The translations under genes were made by a program, and so were the position numbers. A stretch of 64,000 bases of DNA from Gordonia rubripertincta (GTDB lineage: Bacteria; Actinomycetota; Actinomycetes; Mycobacteriales; Mycobacteriaceae). Every line of letters begins with the position of its first letter. The stretch's first letter is position 1. The stretch is taken from positions 2,232,001-2,296,000 of the forward strand of contig NZ_CP136136.1 in the NCBI RefSeq assembly GCF_038024875.1. The letters run 5' to 3'. The notes beneath the pieces were generated by a model. The model searched no databases, was not told the DNA's origin, and worked only from the letters and a program-made list of their open reading frames with translations. This document shows positions 1 to 8,554 of this stretch, piece by piece.

Positions 1-120
1 ACGGTCTACCGTCTCGTCCACAATGGCGAACTGCCTGCGGTTCGGGTCGGACGCTCGTTCCGTGTGCACGCGAAAGCGGTGCACGACTACCTGGAGACGT
101 CGTACTTCGACGCCGGTTAG
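1..120 (+). CDS. HTH excisionase/BldC-type DNA-binding protein (3' end only)
   Basis: The window opens inside this gene; the last 39 codons and a TAG stop are present in frame 1. The visible part reads TVYRLVHNGELPAVRVGRSF then RVHAKAVHDYLET. This is the second half of the winged HTH of the excisionase/MerR-like family: a Y-R-L recognition helix, an ELPAVRVGR wing and a short final helix. The family binds DNA as small standalone proteins. In M. tuberculosis the equivalent gene, Rv0500A, also sits directly before the bS22 gene, which supports the identity. The N-terminus lies outside the window. Confidence 0.8.
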   Translation, partial: TVYRLVHNGELPAVRVGRSFRVHAKAVHDYLETSYFDAG

Positions 121-435
121 GTTCGGTCTCGGCCGACGCGCCGATCAGCAAGTTCTATCCAGCACTCCCGAGGGTGGCCGTCCGGCCGCTCCGGGAGTGT
201 TGTGTTCAATGGGTGTGTCCGTCGGGTCGGCGGACCCTCCTGGTGATCGTTTCGGCCACCGCGATTTCCTGATCGGACACACCGCCCGGTAGGCTCAGTG
301 GTCGCGTACCTGGATGTACCGGTGAGCTCCTCGAGGCCGGGTAGTCGACGCCAGTCGACGACCACTGACGAAGCCGATCGAGTGCAGGCCAGGGTCGGTC
401 AAGTACATCAGTGTCAATCGTGAGGAAGCGCCCCC
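121..435. other. Intergenic stretch before the bS22 gene
   Basis: No convincing gene is seen in these 315 bases; short open frames on either strand have no recognisable content. It holds one hairpin close to the preceding stop codon (separate entry) and must contain the promoter for the bS22 gene. No clear -35/-10 pair could be assigned by eye. Confidence 0.6.
163..199 (+). terminator. Possible transcription terminator after the HTH gene
   Basis: CACTCCCG at 163-170 pairs with CGGGAGTG at 192-199, and the loop contains a smaller GGCCG/CGGCC pairing. The hairpin lies about 40 bases after the HTH stop codon and is followed by the moderately T-rich TTGTGTT. The position fits a terminator, but the T-tract is weak. 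Confidence 0.45.
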
Positions 436-537
436 ATGGGTTCAGTGATCAAGAAGCGCCGCAAGCGCATGTCGAAGAAGAAGCACCGCAAGCTGCTGCG
501 TCGAACCCGGGTGCAGCGCCGCAAACTCGGCAAATAA
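436..537 (+). CDS. Small ribosomal protein bS22 (33 aa, COX24/AURKAIP1 type)
   Basis: A 33-residue, extremely basic protein starting [20 protein letters not shown] and ending RVQRRKLGK. Nearly every other residue is Lys or Arg. The sequence is essentially invariant across actinobacteria and matches the extra small-subunit protein bS22 seen in mycobacterial ribosome structures, where it sits in rRNA near the decoding region. In M. tuberculosis it is Rv0500B. The start codon follows a GAGGAAG purine stretch. The gene stands alone and is closed by a strong terminator 16 bases downstream, as expected for a highly expressed single gene. Confidence 0.95.
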
Positions 538-553
538 GCACTCTCATGGCACC

Positions 554-579
554 AGGACCCGCCCGGGCGGGTCCTTTTG
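554..579 (+). terminator. Rho-independent terminator of the bS22 gene
   Basis: AGGACCCGCC (554-563) and GGCGGGTCCT (566-575) form a perfect 10-bp GC-rich stem around a CG centre, followed by TTT. It starts 16 bases after the bS22 stop codon. This is the clearest intrinsic terminator in the window. Confidence 0.9.
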
Positions 580-728
580 CTGTTACAGGGCTGCTGTGTC
601 GGGATTGTCCGGGCCCCTGAGGTCCTTTGTCACACGAAAGAACTTGTTCCGGGGTCGTTCGTCACCGATCGCCTCGATCTCGGCCCCTCGACGGGCTGAA
701 GCGGGTCGATGGCGTTAGCCTCGACGCC

Positions 729-1778
729 ATGGCCGAATCCTCCGCAGTGCCTCGGGTCGTCCTGGTGACGGGGGCGTCGACTTTCCTCGGCGGGTACCTC
801 GTCGCACGGCTCGCGGCCAATCCGCAGATCGAACGTGTGCTGGCGGTGGACTCACGGGTGCCGCGCAAGGACCTGCTGCGGCGGATGGGGCGTGCGGAGT
901 TCCTGCGACTGGACATCCGGCGGCCCACCATCGCGAAGGCGCTGGCGTCGTACGAGGTCGACACGGTGGTGCACGCCGCGACGTCGATCGCCGACACCGC
1001 CCCGCACTCGGCGGCGATCAAGGAGTTCAACGTCGTCGGCGCGATGCAGGTCTGCGCGGCCTGCCAGCGGACACCGTCGGTGAAGCGGCTCGTACTGCGT
1101 TCGACTGCGATGGTCTACGGGTCCAGCGCGCGCGACCCGTCGCATTTCTCGGAGGAGACCCGCGCGCGCCGCGAGCCCAAGCGGGGCTATGGCCGCGACC
1201 TCCTCGATGTGGAGGGTTACGTACGCGGTCTCGGACGCCGCCGCCAGGACATCGACATCACGATCGTGCGCCCACAGGCCATGCTCGGGCCGCGCATCAC
1301 CACGCGCATGGGTTCGTACCTGTCGGCGCCGGTGGTCCCGACGGTCATCGGTTATCAGCCGCGTCTGCAGTTTCTGCACGAGGAGGACGCGCTCGCGGCG
1401 ATGGAGTACGTGACCCTCGCCGGCAAGCCCGGCACGTTCAACCTCTCCGGCGAGGGGGTGGTGACGTTGTCGCAGGCCATCCGGCGGGTCGGTCACGTCG
1501 AGCTACCCGTGCCGAGCGGTCTCCTCGCGCCGATCGCCGGGGTCTTCCAGGACCTGCGTTCGGCGAAGCTCCGTTCCTCGCAGACGGAGTTCCTCACCTA
1601 CGGCCGCGTGCTCGACACCACCAGGATGCGCACCGAGCTGGGCTTCGTGCCGAGGTACACGACCATGGAAACCCTTGACGACTTCGTGGAACGCAGCGGC
1701 GTGACACCGGTGATCGGGACCGACGTCTGGCGGGCCCTGGAGCAGCGTGTCGTCTCTGCCGCACATCAACTCCAGTGA
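729..1778 (+). CDS. NAD-dependent epimerase/dehydratase family protein
   Basis: A 349-residue extended short-chain dehydrogenase. The N-terminal VVLVTGASTFLGGYLVARL has the TGxxxxxG dinucleotide-binding loop, and later segments (STAMVYGSS, VRPQAMLGP) match the NAD-dependent epimerase family. The usual YxxxK pair is not obvious: where it is expected the protein reads GYGRDLLDVEGYV, so the catalytic lysine appears absent. The gene occupies the place of M. tuberculosis Rv0501 (annotated galE2), but sugar epimerase activity is not shown by the sequence. The reading frame stays open 34 codons upstream to a TTG at 627; the ATG at 729 was chosen because the NAD motif follows directly. Confidence 0.85.
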   Translation: MAESSAVPRVVLVTGASTFLGGYLVARLAANPQIERVLAVDSRVPRKDLLRRMGRAEFLRLDIRRPTIAKALASYEVDTVVHAATSIADTAPHSAAIKEFNVVGAMQVCAACQRTPSVKRLVLRSTAMVYGSSARDPSHFSEETRARREPKRGYGRDLLDVEGYVRGLGRRRQDIDITIVRPQAMLGPRITTRMGSYLSAPVVPTVIGYQPRLQFLHEEDALAAMEYVTLAGKPGTFNLSGEGVVTLSQAIRRVGHVELPVPSGLLAPIAGVFQDLRSAKLRSSQTEFLTYGRVLDTTRMRTELGFVPRYTTMETLDDFVERSGVTPVIGTDVWRALEQRVVSAAHQLQ

Positions 1779-2110
1779 ATTGTGAGATGAGATTGGTGCG
1801 AGGAGTTGCAGTCGAGGTGCGCAACGTCGGTGCAACCTCTAGACTTGGACGCCAGACCCACAACGCGCGGGGGAAGCCACTCCGTCGCGGGCGACGGGTG
1901 AGGACTTCGGGAACTTGCTGATGATCACACGGGGAGATCGCGGTGGTTGCCGGGTTCCCGTTTCAAGTCATCGACGGCGCAGAGTCGCGTCTGTGGAGCC
2001 GGGGGAATGGCCTGTGACGGAACGACTGCCAGCAGTTCAGGCGCCCCTTGTTCAAACGTCGAGCGGGGGGTTCACCGGCACACGCACGATCCATGGGACA
2101 GGAACAAGGG
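1779..2110. other. Intergenic region before the acyltransferase gene
   Basis: About 330 bases with no convincing gene. A -10-like TAGACT lies at 1840-1845, but no good -35 is found at the right distance. The region presumably carries the promoter for the acyltransferase gene. Confidence 0.5.
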
Positions 2111-3296
2111 GTGAGCGCCTTGCCAGGTAGCGGAGCTACAGATGCGCGTACCGCCAAGGTCATACAGCTCTACGCGTCGCCGTCCGGTCCGGACGCCTCC
2201 GCGGATCGCCGCGGCGCACGTGATTCGGGGCGTCGTCGACATCCCAGCCAGCAGGGTCCGGGACACCGACCGAATGCCGGTGCGATGCACGAGGATTCGA
2301 TGCTCGGTCACCCCAACACCGATGGATTCGGCCGTCCCGCCTGCGCGGATCACCCCGATCAGCGACGAGATCGCGCTGTCGGACGAGGCGCTCGGTATCG
2401 AGCACCGCGACCCGTCGAAGTCGAGCCCGCTGTTCAGTCTCGGTGGGATCCGGAACGCCGTCGCCGACACCCTGACCTCCACCGCGGGCTTCATTCGCGA
2501 ACGGATGGCGGGCGAGTACGAGGTCGACGAGTTCGGATTCGATCCCCATTTCACCGAATCGGTGTGGTTTCCGGCGCTCCGACAGGTCTACGAGAAGTGG
2601 TTCCGTGTCGAGGTCACCGGTATCGAGAACCTGCCCCTCGAGGGTGGTGCGCTGCTTGTCGCCAACCATGCAGGAACCATCCCGGTCGACGCGATCATCA
2701 CCTCGCTCGCCGTCCGCGACAACCACCCCGACCACCGGTACCTGCGTGTCCTCGCCGCCGACATGGCCTTCGACTCGCCGGGCATCAGCGAGGTCGCGCG
2801 GCGTATCGGCGCGACGCTCGCCTGCAACAGCGACGCCGACCGACTGCTGCGCAACGGTGAGCTCACCGCCGTGTGGCCGGAGGGGTTCAAGGGCATCGGC
2901 AAGCTCTACAAGGACCGCTACAAGCTACAGCGATTCGGCCGGGGCGGCTTCGTGACGACCGCGCTGCGCAACGCGGCGCCGATCATCCCGGTGTCGATCG
3001 TGGGCTCGGAGGAGATCTACCCGATGCTCGCCGATCTCAAGCCACTCGCCAAGGTGCTCGGCCTGCCGTACTTCCCGATCACGCCGTTGTTCCCGTGGCT
3101 CGGACCGCTGGGCATGGTGCCGTTGCCGTCGAAGTGGCACATCCACTTCGGTCGCCCGATCGAGACCGGTTCCTACGACGAGTCGTCGGCCGACGATCCG
3201 ATGGTTGTCTTCGACCTCACCGACCATGTCCGCGAAGAGATTCAGCAGACCCTCTTCCGGATGCTGAGTCGCCGCGGGAGTGTCTACTTCGGCTGA
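2111..3296 (+). CDS. Lysophospholipid acyltransferase family protein (frame interrupted near 2311)
   Basis: The main part, from about 2322, encodes a PlsC-type acyltransferase. It has the catalytic HxxxxD-like VANHAGTIPVDA, the substrate-site VWPEGFKG block and the PIIPVSIVG strand. Family members transfer acyl chains to lysophospholipid or glycerolipid acceptors at the membrane; the substrate here is unknown. It corresponds to M. tuberculosis Rv0502. The N-terminus (GTG 2111, then TDARTAKVIQLYASP) lies in a different frame. Removing one C from the C4 run at 2311-2314 joins the two into one 394-residue protein. If the interruption is real, translation could only start at ATG 2322, which has no ribosome binding site. 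A sequencing error is more likely. Confidence 0.8.
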
Positions 3297-3328
3297 CACC
3301 GACGCTCGCCGACTGATACTGATGAGGC

Positions 3329-4492
3329 ATGCGTGCAGTCGTGTGTCGAGCCGGTGAGCTGACCGTCCAAGACGTTCCCACTCCCGTACCGGACAAGGGG
3401 CAGGTTCTCATCCGTGTCCTGCGGGCCGGGATCTGCGGGTCCGACCTGCACGCCCGCGTGCACTGCGACGCGACCGCCGATGTGTCGGCGGAGGTCGGTT
3501 ATGACGCGTTCATGCGCTCCGACCAGTCGGTCGTCATGGGGCACGAGTTCGCCGGCGAGGTGGTGTCCTACGGGCCCGGATGCCGCAAGCGGTGGGCGCC
3601 GGGAACGCCGGTCGTGGCGGTGCCGATGATCCGTCACGGCGAGGAGGCACACCTGACCGGCCTGACGGCGTCGGCGCCGGGGGCCTACGCCCAGTTCGTG
3701 CTGGTCTCCGAGGACATGACCTTCGAGATCCCCGACGGGCTGTCGATCGATCACGCCGCCCTCACCGAACCGCTCGCCGTCGCCCACCACGCGGTCCGTC
3801 GCGGGGAGGTCGGCAGGCGCGACGTCGCGGTGGTGATCGGGTGCGGCCCCATCGGCCTTGCCGTCATCGCCATGCTCAAGGCGTCGGGCGTACGCACCGT
3901 GATCGCGAGCGACCTGTCCGCGGGACGACGCTCGCTGGCCGGCCGCGTCGGTGCCGACATCGTCGTCGACCCGGCCGTGGAGTCGCCGTTCGACCGATGT
4001 GCGCGGGAGGGCAAATACGTCACCGCCGCGCAGGACCTGCTCGGGACCGCCTTCGACGCGATGCGCACGCTGCGTCGAATCCCGTTGGCGCCGTGGGACT
4101 CCCTCTTCCGGGTCGCCGATCGGCTGGGGGCGACGCCGAAGGGCCCGGTGATCTTCGAATGCGTGGGCACACCCGGAATGATCGAGCACATCGTGTCGAA
4201 TGCGCCGTTCCGCTCACGTGTCGTCGTGGTGGGTGTGTGCATGGAACCGGACACGTTCCGCCCGGCGATGGCGCTCAACAAGGAGATCGAACTGCGGTTC
4301 GTGTTCGTCTACGACCCGGCCGAGTTCCACGAGACCCTGAAGATGATCGCCGCGGGCAAGGTCGACGTCGGGCCGATGATCACCGCGACGGTCGGACTCG
4401 AGGGGGTGGCACCGGCGTTCGACGCGCTCGGGACCGCCGCCCACCACGCGAAGGTGCTGATCGATCCGATGAGCGAGATCGCCTCGCTCTGA
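3329..4492 (+). CDS. Zinc-type medium-chain alcohol dehydrogenase family protein
   Basis: A 387-residue MDR-family oxidoreductase. The N-terminal GroES-like domain has AGICGSDLHARVH and GHEFAGEVV, supplying the catalytic-zinc Cys, His and Glu. The Rossmann half carries VVIGCGPIGLAVIAMLKA for NAD(P). The four-cysteine structural-zinc lobe is not evident. An insertion around residues 45-65 and another near 215-260 make it longer than typical alcohol dehydrogenases and closer to butanediol or sorbitol dehydrogenase-like relatives. The substrate cannot be told from sequence. It lies 32 bases after the acyltransferase on the same strand and may be cotranscribed. Confidence 0.85.
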   Translation: MRAVVCRAGELTVQDVPTPVPDKGQVLIRVLRAGICGSDLHARVHCDATADVSAEVGYDAFMRSDQSVVMGHEFAGEVVSYGPGCRKRWAPGTPVVAVPMIRHGEEAHLTGLTASAPGAYAQFVLVSEDMTFEIPDGLSIDHAALTEPLAVAHHAVRRGEVGRRDVAVVIGCGPIGLAVIAMLKASGVRTVIASDLSAGRRSLAGRVGADIVVDPAVESPFDRCAREGKYVTAAQDLLGTAFDAMRTLRRIPLAPWDSLFRVADRLGATPKGPVIFECVGTPGMIEHIVSNAPFRSRVVVVGVCMEPDTFRPAMALNKEIELRFVFVYDPAEFHETLKMIAAGKVDVGPMITATVGLEGVAPAFDALGTAAHHAKVLIDPMSEIASL

Positions 4493-4572
4493 GCGTGTCT
4501 CAGAGCACGAGGGCGGCGCGGACGATCGAATCGGCGTCGATGCCGGTCACCGACGTCGCGACGAGGCGCCCG

Positions 4573-5772
4573 TCAGCGGTGGCGTAGCAGCCGTGCGGCG
4601 GCCGCGGCACCACCACCGGCGGCGCCCAGCACGATGGCGGTCCCGGCACCGTACTTCGCCGCCTTGCGTGCTGTCCGGAAGTCGTACATCTCCCATCCGC
4701 GGACCTTGGCGACGTCGCGCAGGTCGGTGTCGGGGTTGATGGCGACGGCCTTGCCCACGAGTGACAGCATCGGCACGTCGTTGTGCGAATCCGAGTACGC
4801 GGTGCAGCGTTTGAGGTTCAGGCCTTCGCGGATGGCGAGTGCGCGCACCGCGTGGGCCTTGCCGGGCCCGTGCAGGATGTCGCCGACGAGGCGCCCGGTG
4901 AACACGCCGTCGACGCTTTCGGCGACAGTGCCCAGCGCACCCGTGAGCCCGAGCCGGTCGGCGATGGTCTGCGCGAGTTCGACCGGCGTCGCGGTCACCA
5001 GCCACACCTGCTGACCGGCGTCGAGGTGGCGCTGCGCGAGAGCGCGCGTGCCCGGCCAGATCTTGTCCGCGATGTAGTCGTCGAAGATCTCCTCGCCGAG
5101 TTCGACGAGTTCCGAGGTCTGGCGCCCGGCGATGAACGAGAGTGCCTTTTCCCGGCCCTCGGCGACGTCCCGGGCGTTCTCCTTACCGGTGATCCGGAAC
5201 TTCGCCTGGGTCCAGGCGAAATCCATGATGTCGCCATAGGTGAAGTACTTGTGGGCGGCGAGGCCCCGCGCGAAGTGCACGATCGACGCGCCTTGGACGA
5301 GGGTGTTGTCGACGTCGAAGAAGGCGGCCGCGGTCAGGTCGCGCGGGGGTTCGCCGGGCTCGATGTCGGACGGTTCGCGCAGCCGGAGGGAGTCGACCGC
5401 GGCCTTCGCGCTCGCCTCGCCGGCGAGGGTCTGGCGGAGTTCGTGGGCGGTCTGGCGGAAGCGGCCGGTCGCGGCGCTGGCCCGCTGGGAGATCCACGTG
5501 GTGACCCGGTGGGACTCGTCGTCCTCGGCGATGTCGTGGAGTTCGGTGTCCTCGTCGAAGTCGTCGTCGAACTCGATGCGCGCCGCCTGCGACTCCCAGT
5601 CCTCGCCGGTGTCGAGCGGGGTGGCGCCGGAGTCGGCCGGTACAACGCTCGGCGCGGGGGTTTCGGGGCCGGGTGCGCCGGGCACAGTGGTTTCGGACCC
5701 GGCTGCGCCGGGCACAGGGGTGTCGGAGGGATCGTCGGGTCGTTCGTCTCCCGGGCCCGGGGTGTTGCCCAC
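4573..5772 (-). CDS. HAD-IB family phosphatase (SerB1-like)
   Basis: A 399-residue protein. The C-terminal HAD hydrolase domain begins with AAFFDVDNTLVQGAS, so Asp153 and Asp155 are the expected nucleophile and acid. The CTAYSDSHNDVPML block supplies the motif IV acidic residues. The first ~60 residues are a Pro/Gly/Ala-rich, probably disordered tail with imperfect PGA repeats, followed by an acidic stretch. A small Ala/Gly-rich segment ends the protein. Homologues in mycobacteria (Rv0505c) are called phosphoserine phosphatase, but HAD-IB enzymes of this size often act on other phosphomonoesters, so the substrate is open. It is convergent with the dehydrogenase gene. Confidence 0.9.
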   Translation of the reverse strand: MGNTPGPGDERPDDPSDTPVPGAAGSETTVPGAPGPETPAPSVVPADSGATPLDTGEDWESQAARIEFDDDFDEDTELHDIAEDDESHRVTTWISQRASAATGRFRQTAHELRQTLAGEASAKAAVDSLRLREPSDIEPGEPPRDLTAAAFFDVDNTLVQGASIVHFARGLAAHKYFTYGDIMDFAWTQAKFRITGKENARDVAEGREKALSFIAGRQTSELVELGEEIFDDYIADKIWPGTRALAQRHLDAGQQVWLVTATPVELAQTIADRLGLTGALGTVAESVDGVFTGRLVGDILHGPGKAHAVRALAIREGLNLKRCTAYSDSHNDVPMLSLVGKAVAINPDTDLRDVAKVRGWEMYDFRTARKAAKYGAGTAIVLGAAGGGAAAAARLLRHR

Positions 5773-5945
5773 TGCCCACCTCCCACGTCGCGTCTGGCGC
5801 CAGCACTGCCTGCGCGGTCCAGCCTAGCGGCCGCACACGCCGATCAGCGTCGCCGCCGGGCGGTTCCGGCGCGCCACGGTCGTGGTCCTCGTCACCGGCC
5901 GGGGTCGCGTCATCGAGGGAGCGGAGCGCTGCGAGTATGGACCCC

Positions 5946-6200
5946 ATGACCGTGGAACTGCTGACCCGTGAGGGATGCCAGATGTGCGCGACCGCCCGTC
6001 GTGACCTGACGCGGATCTGTGGCGAGCTCGGTATCGAGTTCACCGAGGTCGACGTCGACCGGGCCGCCGCCGACGGCCGTCCGGAGATCCGTGCGGAGTA
6101 CGGGGACCGGCTGCCGGTGGTGCTGCTCGACGGTGACGAGCACAGCTACTGGGAGGTCGACGAGCCCCGACTGCGCACCGACCTCGCGCGCCGCGGCTGA
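5946..6200 (+). CDS. Glutaredoxin family thiol-disulfide protein
   Basis: An 84-residue thioredoxin-fold protein: MTVELLTREGCQMCATARRD has the redox CxxC motif, and LPVVLLDG supplies the cis-proline. It matches the glutaredoxin-like DUF836 family and the position of M. tuberculosis Rv0508, just before the heme operon. The role is inferred to be cytosolic thiol exchange, probably using mycothiol rather than glutathione in this group. An ATG three codons upstream (5937) is an alternative start. Confidence 0.85.
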   Translation: MTVELLTREGCQMCATARRDLTRICGELGIEFTEVDVDRAAADGRPEIRAEYGDRLPVVLLDGDEHSYWEVDEPRLRTDLARRG

Positions 6201-6285
6201 GCCATCTGGCCGCGTGGCACCCCCAGGTCCGCCATTGCGGAGAACCTGTCGCGTTTAACACGGGTCGCCGAATCGTGAGGGTCCA

Positions 6286-6301
6286 TGTGAAGAGTTTCAC
6301 A
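6286..6301. promoter_or_regulatory. Rex operator (ROP) upstream of rex-hemACDB
   Basis: TGTGAAGAGTTTCACA is a perfect 6-4-6 palindrome matching the known actinobacterial Rex operator consensus TGTGAAnnnnTTCACA. It lies 47 bases before the rex start. A TATATC at 6308-6313 could be the -10 box; at 17-base spacing the -35 position then falls on 6285-6290, inside the operator. Bound Rex would therefore block RNA polymerase. Autoregulation by NADH/NAD+ is known for Rex in Streptomyces; here it is inferred from the site. Confidence 0.88.
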
Positions 6302-6347
6302 GGGGGTTATATCCTCGATTGATCGTGCTGTGCGAAGGGGAGCGGAG

Positions 6348-7181
6348 GTGAGCGTGGGCGCCGATCGTCAGAAGCCCGGCGACGCCGACCCTCCCGCGTC
6401 CGCGCTGCCGCCCCCCGCCACCGCGGTCGCGACCGACATCCCGGCCCCCACGGTGGCCCGTCTGGCCACCTATCTGCACGTCCTGCGCTCGTTCAGTCAG
6501 CGCGGCGTCCTGGTGGCCTCCAGCGGGGAACTGGCCACCGCGGCCGGCGTGAACCCCGCCATCCTCCGCAAGGACCTCTCCTATGTCGCCGCGAACGGCG
6601 TCCGCGGCGTCGGATATGACGTCGGTCGTCTCACCGCGCGCATCTCGATGACCTTGCACACCGACAGCATCCACACGGTCGCCCTGGCCGGCGCGGGACA
6701 GCTCGGACGCGCCCTGCTCGCCCACACCGGCTTCGGCCGCGGCTTCCGGGTCGCCGCGATGTTCGACGCCGATCCGGCCCTCGTGGGCACATCGCTCGAG
6801 GTCGGAGGACCGCGCATCGCCCAGCTGGCCGAGATCGCGGCGGTCTGCGCCGAGGTCGAGCCCGCGGTCGAGATCGGGGTCGTCGCGACCGCCGACGAGG
6901 ACGCCCGGGCAGCCTTCGACGCCTTCGTCGAGGCAGGCGTGCGACAGGTGCTCAACGTCACCCCGGTGGCGCTGACGACGGAGGCGGATGTCGTCGTCAG
7001 ACAAGTTGATCTAGCCTTGGAACTACAGGTGTTGGCGTTCCAGGCCTCTCGTGGCAGTTCACAGGTCCCACGGAACGACCTCAAGATCTCCTCACGCAGC
7101 GACGTCGGTGCGCCTCGCGGGGTGAAGGCGGCCGACGGGCGCCGCGGAAATGCAATGGGTGAAGAAACGGTGACAGCGTGA
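6348..7181 (+). CDS. rex: Redox-sensing transcriptional repressor Rex
   Basis: A 277-residue protein. The N-terminal winged helix (ARLATYLHVLRSFSQRG ... NPAILRKDLSYV) is followed by a Rossmann domain with VALAGAGQLGRALLAH for NADH and a C-terminal swapped helix (VVVRQVDLALELQVLAFQ). This is the full Rex architecture. Rex releases its operator when NADH/NAD+ rises. The GTG at 6348 is preceded by GGGGAGCGGAG. About 30 extra Pro/Ala-rich residues lie before the DNA-binding domain and about 35 polar residues follow the last helix. The stop codon overlaps the hemA start (GTGA), so the two are translationally coupled. Confidence 0.95.
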   Translation: MSVGADRQKPGDADPPASALPPPATAVATDIPAPTVARLATYLHVLRSFSQRGVLVASSGELATAAGVNPAILRKDLSYVAANGVRGVGYDVGRLTARISMTLHTDSIHTVALAGAGQLGRALLAHTGFGRGFRVAAMFDADPALVGTSLEVGGPRIAQLAEIAAVCAEVEPAVEIGVVATADEDARAAFDAFVEAGVRQVLNVTPVALTTEADVVVRQVDLALELQVLAFQASRGSSQVPRNDLKISSRSDVGAPRGVKAADGRRGNAMGEETVTA

Positions 7182-8554
7182 GTGTTCTGTTGTTCGGGGT
7201 GTCGCACCGCAGTGCGCCCGTCGAGGTGCTCGAGCGGTTGACGGTCTCCGACCACGACCGTCCGAAGCTGGTCGACGAGTTGCTGTCGTCGCGGGCGATC
7301 TCCGAGGCCATGGTCGTCTCGACGTGCAACCGCGTCGAGATCTACGCGGTCGTCGACGCCTTCCACCCGGCCCTCGAGGCGGTCGGCGAGGTCCTCGGCG
7401 ACCACTCGGGCATGACCGTCAACGAGATGACCCGGCACGCCTACGTGCGCTACTCCGAGGCCGCCGTCGAACACCTCTTCACCGTGGCCGCCGGTCTCGA
7501 CTCGCTCGTCGTCGGCGAGCAGCAGATCCTCGGTCAGATCCGGAACGCCTACCTGAGTGCCGACGCCAACGACTCCGCCGGCCGCGTCCTGCACGAGCTC
7601 GCCCAGCAGGCTCTGCGCGTGGGCAAGCGGGTGCACACCGAGACCGGCATCGACCGCGCCGGTGCGTCGGTCGTGTCGGTGGCCCTGCATCGCGCGAAGT
7701 CGCTGCTCACCGACCCCGCGACCAAAGCGCATCGCCTGCGCACCGCGGTGGTGGTCGGCGCCGGCGCCATGGGCGGCCTCGCGACCGCCCAGCTGGCGCG
7801 TGAGGGCGTCACCGAGATGTCGGTGGTCAACCGCACGGTCGAGAACGCCCGCCACCTCGCCGACAACATCGCCGCCAACCACGGCATCACCGTGCACGGT
7901 GTGGGCCTCGACGAGCTGCCGGCCGCGATGGCCGCCGCCGACGTCGTGGTCAGCTGTACCGGCTCGGTCGGCTCCGTGATCAGCGTCGGTGCGGTGCATT
8001 CGGCCCTCGCCGAGCGGAACCGTAACGGCGACACCACCCCGATGGTGATCTGCGACCTCGGGCTCCCGCGCAACGTCGACCCGGCCGCGGCCCGCCTGCC
8101 CGGCGTCCACGTCGTCGACATCGAGGGCCTGCGCGGCGACTCCGAGACCCAGGCCGCCGAGAACGACACCCTCGCCGCCCGGTCCATCGTCGCGGCCGAG
8201 CTCGCCGACTACCTGACCCACCAGCGCCAGGCCGAGGTCACCCCGACCGTCGCCGCCCTCCGTCAGCGTGCCGCCGACGTCGTGGAGGCCGAGATCCTGC
8301 GCCTCGAGACCCGGCTCCCGGACCTCGAGAACAACCAGCGCGACGAGGTCGCGAAGACCGTCCGACGCGTCGTCGACAAGCTGCTGCACGCGCCGACCGT
8401 GCGGGTGAAGCAGCTCGCCTCGACACCCAACGGCGACCACTACGCGGAGGCCCTGCGCGAATTGTTCGAACTCAAACCAGGTGCGGCAGAGTCGGTTTCG
8501 GCGCCCGATCGAATCGGGACCACCGACGTGGCCGGCGAGCAGGGCGACCGATGA
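7178..8554 (+). CDS. hemA: Glutamyl-tRNA reductase
   Basis: Catalyses the NADPH-dependent reduction of glutamyl-tRNA to glutamate-1-semialdehyde, the first committed step of C5-pathway heme synthesis. The 458 residues contain the catalytic-cysteine motif VVSTCNRVEIYA, the GSR-type VVGEQQILGQIRNAY, a Rossmann domain with VVVGAGAMGGLAT, and a helical dimerisation tail. The start is GTG at 7178, overlapping the rex stop; the stop overlaps the hemC start. The product is used by HemL, encoded about 24 kb downstream. Confidence 0.97.
   Translation: MSVLLFGVSHRSAPVEVLERLTVSDHDRPKLVDELLSSRAISEAMVVSTCNRVEIYAVVDAFHPALEAVGEVLGDHSGMTVNEMTRHAYVRYSEAAVEHLFTVAAGLDSLVVGEQQILGQIRNAYLSADANDSAGRVLHELAQQALRVGKRVHTETGIDRAGASVVSVALHRAKSLLTDPATKAHRLRTAVVVGAGAMGGLATAQLAREGVTEMSVVNRTVENARHLADNIAANHGITVHGVGLDELPAAMAAADVVVSCTGSVGSVISVGAVHSALAERNRNGDTTPMVICDLGLPRNVDPAAARLPGVHVVDIEGLRGDSETQAAENDTLAARSIVAAELADYLTHQRQAEVTPTVAALRQRAADVVEAEILRLETRLPDLENNQRDEVAKTVRRVVDKLLHAPTVRVKQLASTPNGDHYAEALRELFELKPGAAESVSAPDRIGTTDVAGEQGDR

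Noticed and set aside
6581..8440. A 619-codon open frame on the minus strand opposite rex and hemA.
   Set aside because: It is the antisense shadow of high-GC coding DNA: His/Arg/Gly-rich, with no domain, while the plus strand encodes complete Rex and HemA.
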